From an uncultured Lachnospiraceae bacterium (GTDB taxonomy: Bacteria > Bacillota > Clostridia > Lachnospirales > Lachnospiraceae): a stretch of DNA of 64,000 bases. Positions 8,917-18,500 of this stretch are shown here, in pieces; position 1 is the stretch's first letter, and each line of letters begins with the position of its first letter. The notes below the pieces were generated by a model. The model saw only the letters and a list, made by a program, of their open reading frames with translations. It was not told where the DNA came from and did no database searches. The position numbers were made by a program, and so were the translations under genes. The stretch lies in contig CACYMQ010000003.1 of the NCBI GenBank assembly GCA_902775555.1, positions 1 to 64,000 on the forward strand, written 5' to 3'.

Positions 8917-11900
8917 TTATCCGAATTGTTTTCCCTGAGGTTTTCCTTTGCCGTTCTTTCCTGCGTTCTTTTCGGGACTATCCTTCCCGCCGCCTTTTGT
9001 ACCGGCCTTCGGATCTTCTTTCTTTTTGCCCTTTTTTATTTCCTTCGTCTCACCCAAGTCTGCGGAAAGGCCGTCTTTTCCGTGCTTCCGGACGGCTTCA
9101 TCCTTTTCCTCATAGCAGACCAGGTCGATCATCAGCGGAAGCTTTCGTTTCCCCGGACTTTTCTGCGCAGTACCCACGATATTCTCGATAAATGTCCTGG
9201 GCGGCAGATCCAGATATCCGTTGCCGCGGATATATTCCCGCAGACGCCCGCGAAGTTCTCTCTCCTTCCCGGCATCACTTATGGAATCCAATAAGGGCGT
9301 ACCCCGCATCTGCTTCGATCTTGCGGTATAGAGACCAATGGTCCTTGCTTCATCGATCGCCGCCTTCTTCTTCTCATACCTTTTGCTGATCTTATCCAGT
9401 TTCCGCAGGGCCTTGCAGTCCTCCGTATATCTTCTGATCGCTTCCTGCGCGCTCTGGCGTTCGAGGATCGCCTCTTCGTACTTTTTGAGCGCAGCCGGGT
9501 CTTTCTCCTGACCGGGCGCAGCTTTCGGCATCTTCGGAAGAGCAGCTCCGATCCTTCTTCTCTCCTTCTCCAGCGCTCTTGTCAGGAGCACCGACCGGTC
9601 CGTAACTTCCGGATTCCCGACCGGTCCTTCTTTTTGGGAACCCTGAAGCTCCTCTTCATATTTCCAGATCATATGATCCTCGAATGTTTTGATATTTGTC
9701 TCTATCTGCTTCTTTATATCCTTTCGTTTGGCATAAATGCCCTTCAGGATATCCTGTTCACTCCGTGCCTTCTCGGCAGTTGTACCGTTCGTCAGCGTTT
9801 CCTGCAGTGTCTGCCGCAGGAACTTTTCAACGCCTCTGTAGGAATCCGTCTGCTTCAGGGCCTCAAGTATTTCTTCACGTTGTATCTTTCTCGCCTCGTC
9901 AATCTCCCTCTCACGTCTTTGTGCGATCCTGCGTGCCTGCAGCTGATAGGCTTCCGTGTTTTCGGTATCATAAAGAGCCCCCCGCCTTTCTTCCTCCAGG
10001 CAGCGGTTCAGGAGCATTTCCACATAGTTTCGCTCTTTTTCACGGAGTCCCCATCTCTCCTTGTCACTCTTGATCCCTTCCGAACTCCAGCGTGTGGCAA
10101 CGATACCACAGCCTGCCTCCACACCCCGGTTTTTCAGGTCCTTGAGCATACCGGAAGTGACACCGTATCCCATGGCCTTCTCCAGCAGTTTCGGGTCTCT
10201 CTCCAGCATGGCCTTCATCCGGAGTCCCATCTCTACGGAAAAGAATTCCATATTCTTTTCACCGGTATACCGGCCGCTGTCACTGATCCCGGTGAGATTT
10301 CGTATCCCGTTTGCGATCAGTCTTGCCAGGGGTTCCCGGTTTCCGGAAGCATATTCCGTCATGGCCTGCCTGGCGATTACTCTGGACCGCTGGATCAGGG
10401 GCACTGTCTCTGCGATATTCTCTGCTGTGGCGCGAAGTGCGCTATGCAGGGTCTCTCCTGCATAGTACGCCTGTCTCTCTGCTGCCGTAAAACGTCTCTC
10501 GGGATCTGCATTCTTTTGGGAATCCCTCATTGCATCCGGCGTCGTGGAGGCTGCTATCGCAAGCGCAACAAAATCCTTATTGGACAGACGGTCTACACCC
10601 TTTTTACCTCCGATCCCGTTAAAGCCTTCACCGATGGATGCGAGAGCGCCCATCGCCTTCACGTTTGAGAATTCCTTTATGCTCTTGAACCGGATCCCAA
10701 ACAGTGTCTCCAGCCGCTCCAGCTCAGCCCTGTTCTTCTCGGGAACATAAAGCCGGTTCTCTATGCTTCTTTCCTGGGCTTCCTTCGGATAGTTATGATC
10801 CGAAGTGAGCTCCCGGAGAAAATGATTGAACTCCTTCTGCCGTTCTTCCTCCTCCCGCAGGATATCCCTGGGGTTCTCTCTTCCCTTCATGGCAAGAGAC
10901 ATTTCCGAAAGGGTATTATAACAGTCCAGAACCGCCTCGATCCTCGGCTGTTCATACTTCTGCCTTCCCTTATCATTTCTGCGATACGGATCCTTCTCCA
11001 TCTCCCTCTGTTTATCGGAGAGATACTTTCTCGATTCCTTCGCCGCTTTATCGATGGCCGTCACCAGATTCTTTGCGTCCTCCTGGTTAAAGGTATCCTT
11101 CCGGTTCGGATCCACCGCCTTCTCCGCCAGTGCTTTTATCTGTTCCAGCTGGCCGATCAGAAGCTTATAGGACGGATTCGTCCTCCACAGATAGAGCTTG
11201 TGCCGCCTCATATCCTCAAGAAGTTCATTTGCATCCTGTCGGATCCGGGCGAAGGTGTACTTGTCCTTCAGCGTTTTTGCATAGGCCTTCTCCTGATCCT
11301 CCATCTGCTTCTTCTGCCGGTCCGTCTGCTTCTTCCGGCTTTCTTCTTTGGCCTGCTTCTCAAATACCTGCCGGAATACACTCTTTGTCTCTTCCGGCCG
11401 GAACAGACGTGTATCATCAAGATACGGCCGGTTCAGCCGGCTGAGTTTTTCATTCTTTATACGTTCCGCATTACTGAAGAACTTCTTATCATTTTTCTCC
11501 CGGGTATTCTGATCCTGCTCTTTCCTTTTGGTCTCCTCACTCCGGGTATCAATGGTATTCTCGTCCGTATGATCGGTATCGATCCCTCTTCCGGGCTTTG
11601 GCTCATCCTCTGCCACATCGTAATGACCGGGTGCGGCCTGATTCTGCAACGCTGCAAGACGGCGGCGCAGCTCCGCCTCTGCCACAGCCGGATCCTTCTT
11701 CCCGGGCTTGATATGATAGATCTCACGATCGGAATCCTCCAATCGGTCCTCGTCCGCTTCGCTTCGTTTTTGGGCCATGGTACGTAGGTAATCCGCATTC
11801 AGCCGCTTCGGAAGATATACCTTCTCCATCATCTGGACACCGGAACCATATGCATTCACACCCGGGGCTGCAAAAGCCTGATCCTCATCTTCCGCCGGCC

Positions 11901-13584
11901 GTGTAACAAGCACTCCCGTCCGGTTCAGGGACTTTTGAAACATAATCCCGGTGGCCTCCTGGAGCGCCGACGGCTGTTCGGTCACCGTACCGTCCTGGTT
12001 CATGTACACATACTCACTGGGGACTCCGTGGATCTTTTTATTGTCCTTCGCAAGCCTGATATCGGAGAGCCAGTTGATCTCAACGGAAAAAGGCGGTACG
12101 TTGAAGAAGGAGCCCGCCACCAGAGACTCCAAAGACGCCTTGAAGGTATGATCCGCAGGCTCTGTCCTTCCTCTCCATCTGTAGGAATCTTTATACATTA
12201 CCTGATCCCCTTCGATCCCCGTGATCGTGATATAGTGCCCGGGAACATAGAAGCCCACGGGGGAATGATCCACGCGGATCGCATGGTTGATCTGCTTCTT
12301 CAGCAGGCTGACCGCATTTGCTATATAGGTGGCGGATGTATATCCGTCCTTTTCATTATCAGCGGAAAATGGCAGGATCTCCAGGGTATGCATCATGGAA
12401 TTGGGTGCATGCTTCAGGATAGAGTCCGCATTGTCCGACAGGGACTTTCCGTTATCATAGTTGTAATTCTCGTCTATCACTCCGTTCTCCGGAACATTCT
12501 CTTCCCCGGACAGATCCGGCCGGTAGTTTCGGATATCCTCCTGCGTTACCTGAGCCATGCCGCGGCTCCCGACCATCAGGGCACCCGAGCAGGACCAGCA
12601 GCCGTTTGCACTGGTCTGAAAAGACGGAAGGTGGACGTCCAGTTCCGCCGCATTTTCCGTATTCCGTAGGAACGCGGGCTTTGCGCCGAGTTCGTTCCCT
12701 GCCTGCATAGCCTCCGCAGCGGCATTTTCAATGGAATTGACCTTCTCCGTCGCCGCCTTATGATGTAGAAGCATCTGGCGCTCACGGAAGGACATTTTCT
12801 CCGCTTCATTCTGCTTCGCATCATCCTCCGCCAGATACTGATCGATCTCCTGTATATTTCCGGTATTCCGGATCTTGGGATCGAGACGGTTCCGTGTCCT
12901 CGGATACTCATAAAAACGGGGCTCCGTCGATACCCTGCTCATATATTCCTGACGCACTTCCTGCGGTGTCTTACGGATATACATCCGGAGAACATCCTCA
13001 TGCGACACATTCTTATTGGTAAGATACAGGGTCTCGTACTCAAAGAATCCCGGCCATTTGAACTGTACCTCCGGGTTGTTATACTGACCGGAGACCGTTT
13101 CCGCATTCGCCTTAAATACAGACGCAGGAAGCGACAGACCGTCCTTCTCGCTGATCCTGTTGACCAGCTGCCGATCCCGTTCCAGGGTCTCCTTCGTATT
13201 TACCAAGGCACGCGCCTGTTTACTGTTTCTGTCATTCTCTCCCGGGAAAAGCGTCTCGATAAGTGCGTTCACCGATTCCGCGGAGAGTTGATACAGATTC
13301 TTCAGTTCGGCCACATCCGTCCCCTGCAGTTTTCTGAATTTCTTCTGGGAATTCGGTAACTGCGTGTAAAATGTTCGAAGCTTCGACTGCAGGGCGCGGA
13401 GCAGCTGAACGGTTCCGTCGATCTGCATGAGTTTCTCCTGCAGGACCGGATCCGGCTTATCTGCATTCCCTTTTCCGGTTCTTCTTTTCGCATCGGCAGT
13501 TGTCAGACTCCTCGCATACGCATTGATCTGATCGATCTGATTCTCCAGCTTCTTATACGCTTCCAGTTCACGATAAAAATCCAT
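8917..13584 (-). CDS. 1555-residue protein with papain-like cysteine protease domain, candidate T4SS substrate
   Basis: Start ATG at 13584 with GGAGG 8 bp upstream. No signal peptide or membrane helix, so it is made as a cytoplasmic protein. The N-terminal 300 residues are helical and charged. A papain-like core follows: Gln323, Cys329-Trp330 (QTSANGCWS, the same Gln-to-Cys spacing as papain), His450 (PGHYITITG) and Asp466 (YKDSYRW). The remaining 1000 residues are highly charged helices, probably coiled coils. The last 40 residues are dominated by Lys, Gly and Pro. Type IV substrates often end in positively charged tails, and the gene lies directly upstream of the pilin operon, so an exported protease effector is plausible. 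That role is inference; the catalytic residues are seen. It resembles AvrRpt2/C39-type peptidases more than classical papains. Confidence 0.75.
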   Translation of the reverse strand: MDFYRELEAYKKLENQIDQINAYARSLTTADAKRRTGKGNADKPDPVLQEKLMQIDGTVQLLRALQSKLRTFYTQLPNSQKKFRKLQGTDVAELKNLYQLSAESVNALIETLFPGENDRNSKQARALVNTKETLERDRQLVNRISEKDGLSLPASVFKANAETVSGQYNNPEVQFKWPGFFEYETLYLTNKNVSHEDVLRMYIRKTPQEVRQEYMSRVSTEPRFYEYPRTRNRLDPKIRNTGNIQEIDQYLAEDDAKQNEAEKMSFRERQMLLHHKAATEKVNSIENAAAEAMQAGNELGAKPAFLRNTENAAELDVHLPSFQTSANGCWSCSGALMVGSRGMAQVTQEDIRNYRPDLSGEENVPENGVIDENYNYDNGKSLSDNADSILKHAPNSMMHTLEILPFSADNEKDGYTSATYIANAVSLLKKQINHAIRVDHSPVGFYVPGHYITITGIEGDQVMYKDSYRWRGRTEPADHTFKASLESLVAGSFFNVPPFSVEINWLSDIRLAKDNKKIHGVPSEYVYMNQDGTVTEQPSALQEATGIMFQKSLNRTGVLVTRPAEDEDQAFAAPGVNAYGSGVQMMEKVYLPKRLNADYLRTMAQKRSEADEDRLEDSDREIYHIKPGKKDPAVAEAELRRRLAALQNQAAPGHYDVAEDEPKPGRGIDTDHTDENTIDTRSEETKRKEQDQNTREKNDKKFFSNAERIKNEKLSRLNRPYLDDTRLFRPEETKSVFRQVFEKQAKEESRKKQTDRQKKQMEDQEKAYAKTLKDKYTFARIRQDANELLEDMRRHKLYLWRTNPSYKLLIGQLEQIKALAEKAVDPNRKDTFNQEDAKNLVTAIDKAAKESRKYLSDKQREMEKDPYRRNDKGRQKYEQPRIEAVLDCYNTLSEMSLAMKGRENPRDILREEEERQKEFNHFLRELTSDHNYPKEAQERSIENRLYVPEKNRAELERLETLFGIRFKSIKEFSNVKAMGALASIGEGFNGIGGKKGVDRLSNKDFVALAIAASTTPDAMRDSQKNADPERRFTAAERQAYYAGETLHSALRATAENIAETVPLIQRSRVIARQAMTEYASGNREPLARLIANGIRNLTGISDSGRYTGEKNMEFFSVEMGLRMKAMLERDPKLLEKAMGYGVTSGMLKDLKNRGVEAGCGIVATRWSSEGIKSDKERWGLREKERNYVEMLLNRCLEEERRGALYDTENTEAYQLQARRIAQRREREIDEARKIQREEILEALKQTDSYRGVEKFLRQTLQETLTNGTTAEKARSEQDILKGIYAKRKDIKKQIETNIKTFEDHMIWKYEEELQGSQKEGPVGNPEVTDRSVLLTRALEKERRRIGAALPKMPKAAPGQEKDPAALKKYEEAILERQSAQEAIRRYTEDCKALRKLDKISKRYEKKKAAIDEARTIGLYTARSKQMRGTPLLDSISDAGKERELRGRLREYIRGNGYLDLPPRTFIENIVGTAQKSPGKRKLPLMIDLVCYEEKDEAVRKHGKDGLSADLGETKEIKKGKKKEDPKAGTKGGGKDSPEKNAGKNGKGKPQGKQFG

Positions 13585-13647
13585 AGTCCATTCCTCCGTA
13601 TAAACAACCTTCTACGGAGCCGGCTCCTTATCCGGCAACGCATCCTG

Positions 13648-15375
13648 TTAATGATGCCCTTTTATAACCTTCCCTGCTTTTCCCTCTTTTGCCGGCTTTG
13701 TTTCTTTCCCCTTTGCCGGCTTTGCTTCTTTCCCCTTTGCCGGCTTTACCTTCTTCACCTTTCTGCCTTCGTAGGTCCGCTTCGCCGTGATCCGTTCAAA
13801 ATCATTTGCCAGGAAACGATAGACATTCTCTTTCATATTCTTCCCTTTGATCAGGGGATCCAGCGCCTTTTTGAATTCAGCCGACCGGGCAAGTTCTCCG
13901 GTAACCTCCAGGAAGTTTTCATGACTCATGGATCGTCTCACAGCGTCATAATAGCAGCGTGGCTCTCCCTCCGGACGCTTCACGTCATCCAGGATCAGCT
14001 GTTGCAGCACCAGCGCTGCCAATGCCTTCCGGATCTCCGGCAGATCATCCTTCGTCAGGGGCCGGTCCTCTTCCAGGCGTTCCAACAGGGTTTCCGTCTC
14101 TTCTACCGCCCATGTCGCGGTAATGGAATGAAGACTTCCGTGTCCTTCACGAAGCGCATTTGCCCGTTCCTTCAGCTCGATGTCCGTCAGTTCCTTTTCC
14201 TCTTCCATGCTCCTCTTTACCGCCATCCGCTCGATCCTTCGCAGTTTGGCGACGGCAGCCTTGCGGTTTCTGATCTCTATGGTCTCCTGAATGACCTCCG
14301 GGCGGTCGTCCCCCGGAAGCTGCTGATATACGGTCCAGCGTTCCATTCTGCGGCGAAGATCATTATTCCTCTGCAGCACGCGATCCCTCTTCTGCTGTTC
14401 CATGACCGGTGTTACCAGCATTCTTGCACGCTCATAGAGAGTCATGGTCCTCATGGTAGCGGGATCGTTGGGATCCATCTGCATGGCCTCATCCAGTTTC
14501 TTCTTACTGTAGGCTTCCAGCTTGTTTACCAGATCCATCTCCCGGTCCACAAGCTCCTTGGTAAATCCGTTTCCCCTTTCGTAACTGTCATCCTCCAGGA
14601 TATACTGCTCCTGCAGTTCCCGTGTGGTCTTTCTCAGATCCTCCAGTTCCTCCATGACCTCAGCAAAGAAGATCCGGTCCTCTTCCGGAGCGATCCCGTT
14701 CTCAGCCAGGATATTTTCCCGTATAAACTGCCCCGAGCGGTTCAGTACGAACTCATATCCGTTGTTCTTTCGCAGGAACTCACGGAAACGTTCCTCATTC
14801 TCTTCGAAATCCTCCCCTTCGGTGATGGCTGCATTATCTAGCGCATGTGAGATCATGGACTTGTATTCTTCTCTGTAATCCTGTTCTTCCCGCTCCAGCC
14901 GGTCAGGATCCTCTTCCGCCATCTGACGGAGTTCTTCATCTGCCAGGATCTCCTTTACGTCATTCTCCGTTACAAAGCGGAAATCATGGGAAGCGAAAAG
15001 AGCCTCTTTTACCTCTTCAAAGAACGGAGTAATGAAAGCGATCAGACCATTCTCCCTTCTCATACGTTCCTCCGACAGCCGGAGATTCTCATTTATGGCA
15101 CCCACCAGCATAGCCAGTGCCACAACGTTCATAATCCGCTTCTTTTCCTCCTCTGTCTTTGCGCGTTCCATGGTCTCCTGAACCTCATCCCTTGCGGACT
15201 TCACCAGGCTGAGGTGCCGGCTTACCCAGGACAGTTCCTTCTTTGCCCGCTGGGTGAGCTTCCCCGTTTCCGGATCGGTTTCTCCCTGCAGTTCGGCCAT
15301 ACGCTGTTCCAACTGACGGATCGTCTTATCAATGGTGTCCATCAGTTTCTTTGCATCTGTTTTCTTATTTCCCAT
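13648..15375 (-). CDS. Charged coiled-coil protein with Lys-rich tail, paired with the protease gene
   Basis: 575 residues from the ATG at 15375 (MGNKKTDAKK), chosen because AGGAGG lies 9 bp upstream; a longer frame to 15396 would include that site. Nearly the whole protein is Glu/Arg/Lys-rich helix with heptad-like spacing. There is no signal peptide and no membrane segment. The last 35 residues repeat KPAKGKE-type units and end in KVIKGHH, a strongly basic tail like that of the neighbouring 1555-residue protein. It lies 63 bp upstream of that gene in the same direction, so the two are probably co-transcribed and may interact, for example as substrate and partner. No known family recognised. 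Confidence 0.72.
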   Translation of the reverse strand: MGNKKTDAKKLMDTIDKTIRQLEQRMAELQGETDPETGKLTQRAKKELSWVSRHLSLVKSARDEVQETMERAKTEEEKKRIMNVVALAMLVGAINENLRLSEERMRRENGLIAFITPFFEEVKEALFASHDFRFVTENDVKEILADEELRQMAEEDPDRLEREEQDYREEYKSMISHALDNAAITEGEDFEENEERFREFLRKNNGYEFVLNRSGQFIRENILAENGIAPEEDRIFFAEVMEELEDLRKTTRELQEQYILEDDSYERGNGFTKELVDREMDLVNKLEAYSKKKLDEAMQMDPNDPATMRTMTLYERARMLVTPVMEQQKRDRVLQRNNDLRRRMERWTVYQQLPGDDRPEVIQETIEIRNRKAAVAKLRRIERMAVKRSMEEEKELTDIELKERANALREGHGSLHSITATWAVEETETLLERLEEDRPLTKDDLPEIRKALAALVLQQLILDDVKRPEGEPRCYYDAVRRSMSHENFLEVTGELARSAEFKKALDPLIKGKNMKENVYRFLANDFERITAKRTYEGRKVKKVKPAKGKEAKPAKGKETKPAKEGKAGKVIKGHH

Positions 15376-15458
15376 TCTCACGTACCTCCTGTCCAAGTAC
15401 TAAAGGATGATACATTCCAAACCATGGAGTCATGGTTTCGGTCTTTCTCTTACAGAAA

Positions 15459-15480
15459 ATGCCGGCCAGAAGGCCGGCAT
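15459..15480 (-). terminator. Probable Rho-independent terminator after the 1887-residue gene
   Basis: Stem ATGCCGGCC/GGCCGGCAT with a 4-base loop, followed on the minus strand by TTTTCTGT. It may reduce read-through from the surface-protein gene into the coiled-coil and protease genes. A second inverted repeat, AAACCATG/CATGGTTT, lies at 15419-15438 in the same 190-bp gap. Confidence 0.55.
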
Positions 15481-15564
15481 CTCATATGGCAGTTCGATCC
15501 TTTGCGCAGACTTCATGCAATGCGCCGGTCTCCCCGCCCGGAATGACACGGCCTGTTACGGCTG

Positions 15565-18500
15565 CTAGGGCGTTTCTCCCTGGTCTGCCGGAGTCTGACC
15601 TCCTCCCGCATCCGTTGCCGGTGCTTCCGTGTTATTCTCCTCACTGGTCGTCGTCTGCTCAGTTGTTTCCGGCTTCGGCGTGCTTTCTACCGAAATGTAG
15701 ATCGTATCTTTCAATTCCGGATTCTCCACCGAAGTGATCTCTACCTTGTATTGAACCACATTGCCGCTGGTGTTCTCGGGCACCTTGAAGCTGTAGTCCG
15801 TAGCGCTCTGCTTGGTAACCGTAGCACTTGTCACATCCTCGCCGGCATCTCCGACCATACGATAAGCATTGACCGTGACACCTTCCGTGGAATTCGTAAG
15901 TGCAGCCTTTGTCTTCAGAACATCTCCCGCCTTCGCGACCAGAATACTGTTATGATCCCGTACCGGTGCCTCAGCCCCGTCGTTCACGGCGTAGGTCGAA
16001 GCCATGGTGATCTCCCGGCCCTCCACCGATACATAGATGGAATCTACAAGATCCGGCGCATCTACCGGGGATACATCGATCCGGTAGATCGCGATATCGG
16101 CAGTCGGATTCTTCGGTACGTAGAAGTAGAAGATCCTGGAATCCGGCGGTAACACAAGGGTTTCCGGCGGTACCTCTTCTCCCGCTTCTCCAACCATCCG
16201 GTACGCCTTTGCAGTAAATCCGGCCGTGGTAGCCTTTAGTGTCACCGTACCTGCGATGATATCACCGGGAACGGCAACCATCTGCATATTATGATTCTTG
16301 ACCTGTTGATTTGCAGTATTATTCTTTGAGATATAGGTCGTAAATTCTACGGAATTCAGGCGAAGCACCCCGCCGTTCTCCATGCCGTCAAATGTCTGTT
16401 CCATTTCCCTCGGCAGATAATTGGTGTGGAAGCCTGCATCATATTCCACCTTGGATATGGTCCAGGTAGCGCTTCTTGCTTTATACAGTGTCGTAGCCAG
16501 TTCACTCGTGGTAAGACCGTCTGCGAACATACCGGTACCTTCTCTTAACTGTTTCACCAGACTGTCGACCGCGGAAGCTCCGCCACGCGACATTCCGTCA
16601 GTACCCGGAACCGGGATCTCCACATCCGGATCATACGGACAGAGTTCCAGATTCTGTATGCCCATATCCGTATCCATATCCGCCAGGAAGAACTGTATCG
16701 TTACCGGCTTCTCGGATGCAAAGGTCTGGGCATCGCCCTGTATATAATTCCTGATATCATTGAACCATACGACGCGGGGCTGTCCGATCACGTCCGTATA
16801 GGACAGTTTCATACGTACTGCCGCATCCTTGGTTCCGTCCGAAGTCTTGGGCGGATTCTTGGATGTAAATGTAAGGGATACCGGCGTAACGCTCTTCTCA
16901 CCCTTCATCGCAAAGGTTGTTGTTTTATGTCGTGTGACTTTGTCGGACAGTTCATAATTATCCGCAAAGGAAGCATACGACCGCAGCGTCTTTGTTTTGA
17001 CCGGCTCTTCTCCCGGCGTATCACTGGCCACGGACTTCACACTGTATACCACTCCCGCGGAAGCATAGATATTTCCCTTGACATTTCCGTATGCAGCGAT
17101 CCGGTATCCGGTGATCGCACGAACATAGGGAACATCAAACTTCACCTCTGCCACCAGTCCTTCACGGATCGATTTATACTCCTGATCCGTAAGGTATACA
17201 TAGGGTGAGATATACTCCTTGGAGCCTCCGTCTATGGACGAGGTATAGGTAAATGCCACCGCAACATCATTATTAACACTTTGAAGATTGATCGGCTTGG
17301 TCTTGCCTCCGAAAGCAAGCAGGATACTCTCCTCCGTCGAATCTTCATATTGGTTGAAGTAATCCAGATCAGCCGACAGCCGCAGTGCCGCAGTCGTATC
17401 GAAGAAATTACACGTACTGCTGGACAGGATCACGTCACCCTTCACATGCTGTATGATCGCATGATTGAAGGAGATCTGTGAACTGGTACACTGAATGGAC
17501 AGCTTATCCATGCTGACAAAATTCGGGGCCTTCACACCGGTTGCGTAATAGAGTCTGTGCCCCATTCCGTCCTTGCCGGTCTTCAGGTCACATGCCGCCG
17601 CCATCTTCTGGGCGTAAGGGATACTATAGGCCAGATTTGCGTGTACGACACCGGCATCATCATTCTGATCCACGGAATCCTCAAGTGTGTCAAAGAAACT
17701 ATCTGCATTTCCGCCTGAAACGGTCGGGTATACATAGATATTTACCGTATCATCGCTGGAATCCGGGATGCGGGCCACAGGTGTTGCCCACTGCTCGGAG
17801 CTCCATACAAGCTCATTATCCGTGAAATTGATCGGTCCGATCTTCGTAGCCGTTCCCATCGGCAGATACTTGGAATACACCTTACTCTCGCTGTTGAGGG
17901 CAAGCTTCTTGGTCTTGAAGTTCCGGTAGAGTTCTCCGCTGTCCGTAAGCTGGACCGGTCCGTCCTCCAGGATCTGGGACACACTGACCTTACCGATATT
18001 CAGATATGCACCTTCATTGTTCTTGGTCTGTGCCGTAAATGTGATCGACTTGAGACTCTTCAGATCCGAGATCGAAGGCATGATGAATCGATCCTGTTTT
18101 CCCGGCCGGAACATAAGGTCCGGATCGGAGATGGAGCCCTGCCCTGCCGAACTTACGGCCTGTACAGCCGGATTCGTCGCTGCCTCCATCGTGGCTGCGG
18201 ATTTATTCTGGTATGCCGCAAGGCACTGAACCACATCAAAATCCGTTGTTGCTACGGAATTGTCCGACGCCTTGATATAGGTAACCGACGCCCATACCGA
18301 TCCCTGGAACTGATGATAATCTCCTTCCCACGGAAGCGTGGAAACCTCACAGAGAAGCTTGACCGAACGCTCCTTATACGGGTTGGTAAATGACTGCGCC
18401 AGTTCCTCACTGCTTCTTGCACGAAGTCCGCGGATGGATGAATTCTCCGCCTCATCCCTGTAATCAATCTCAATCCAGCCGACCTGATCAAATACATAGG

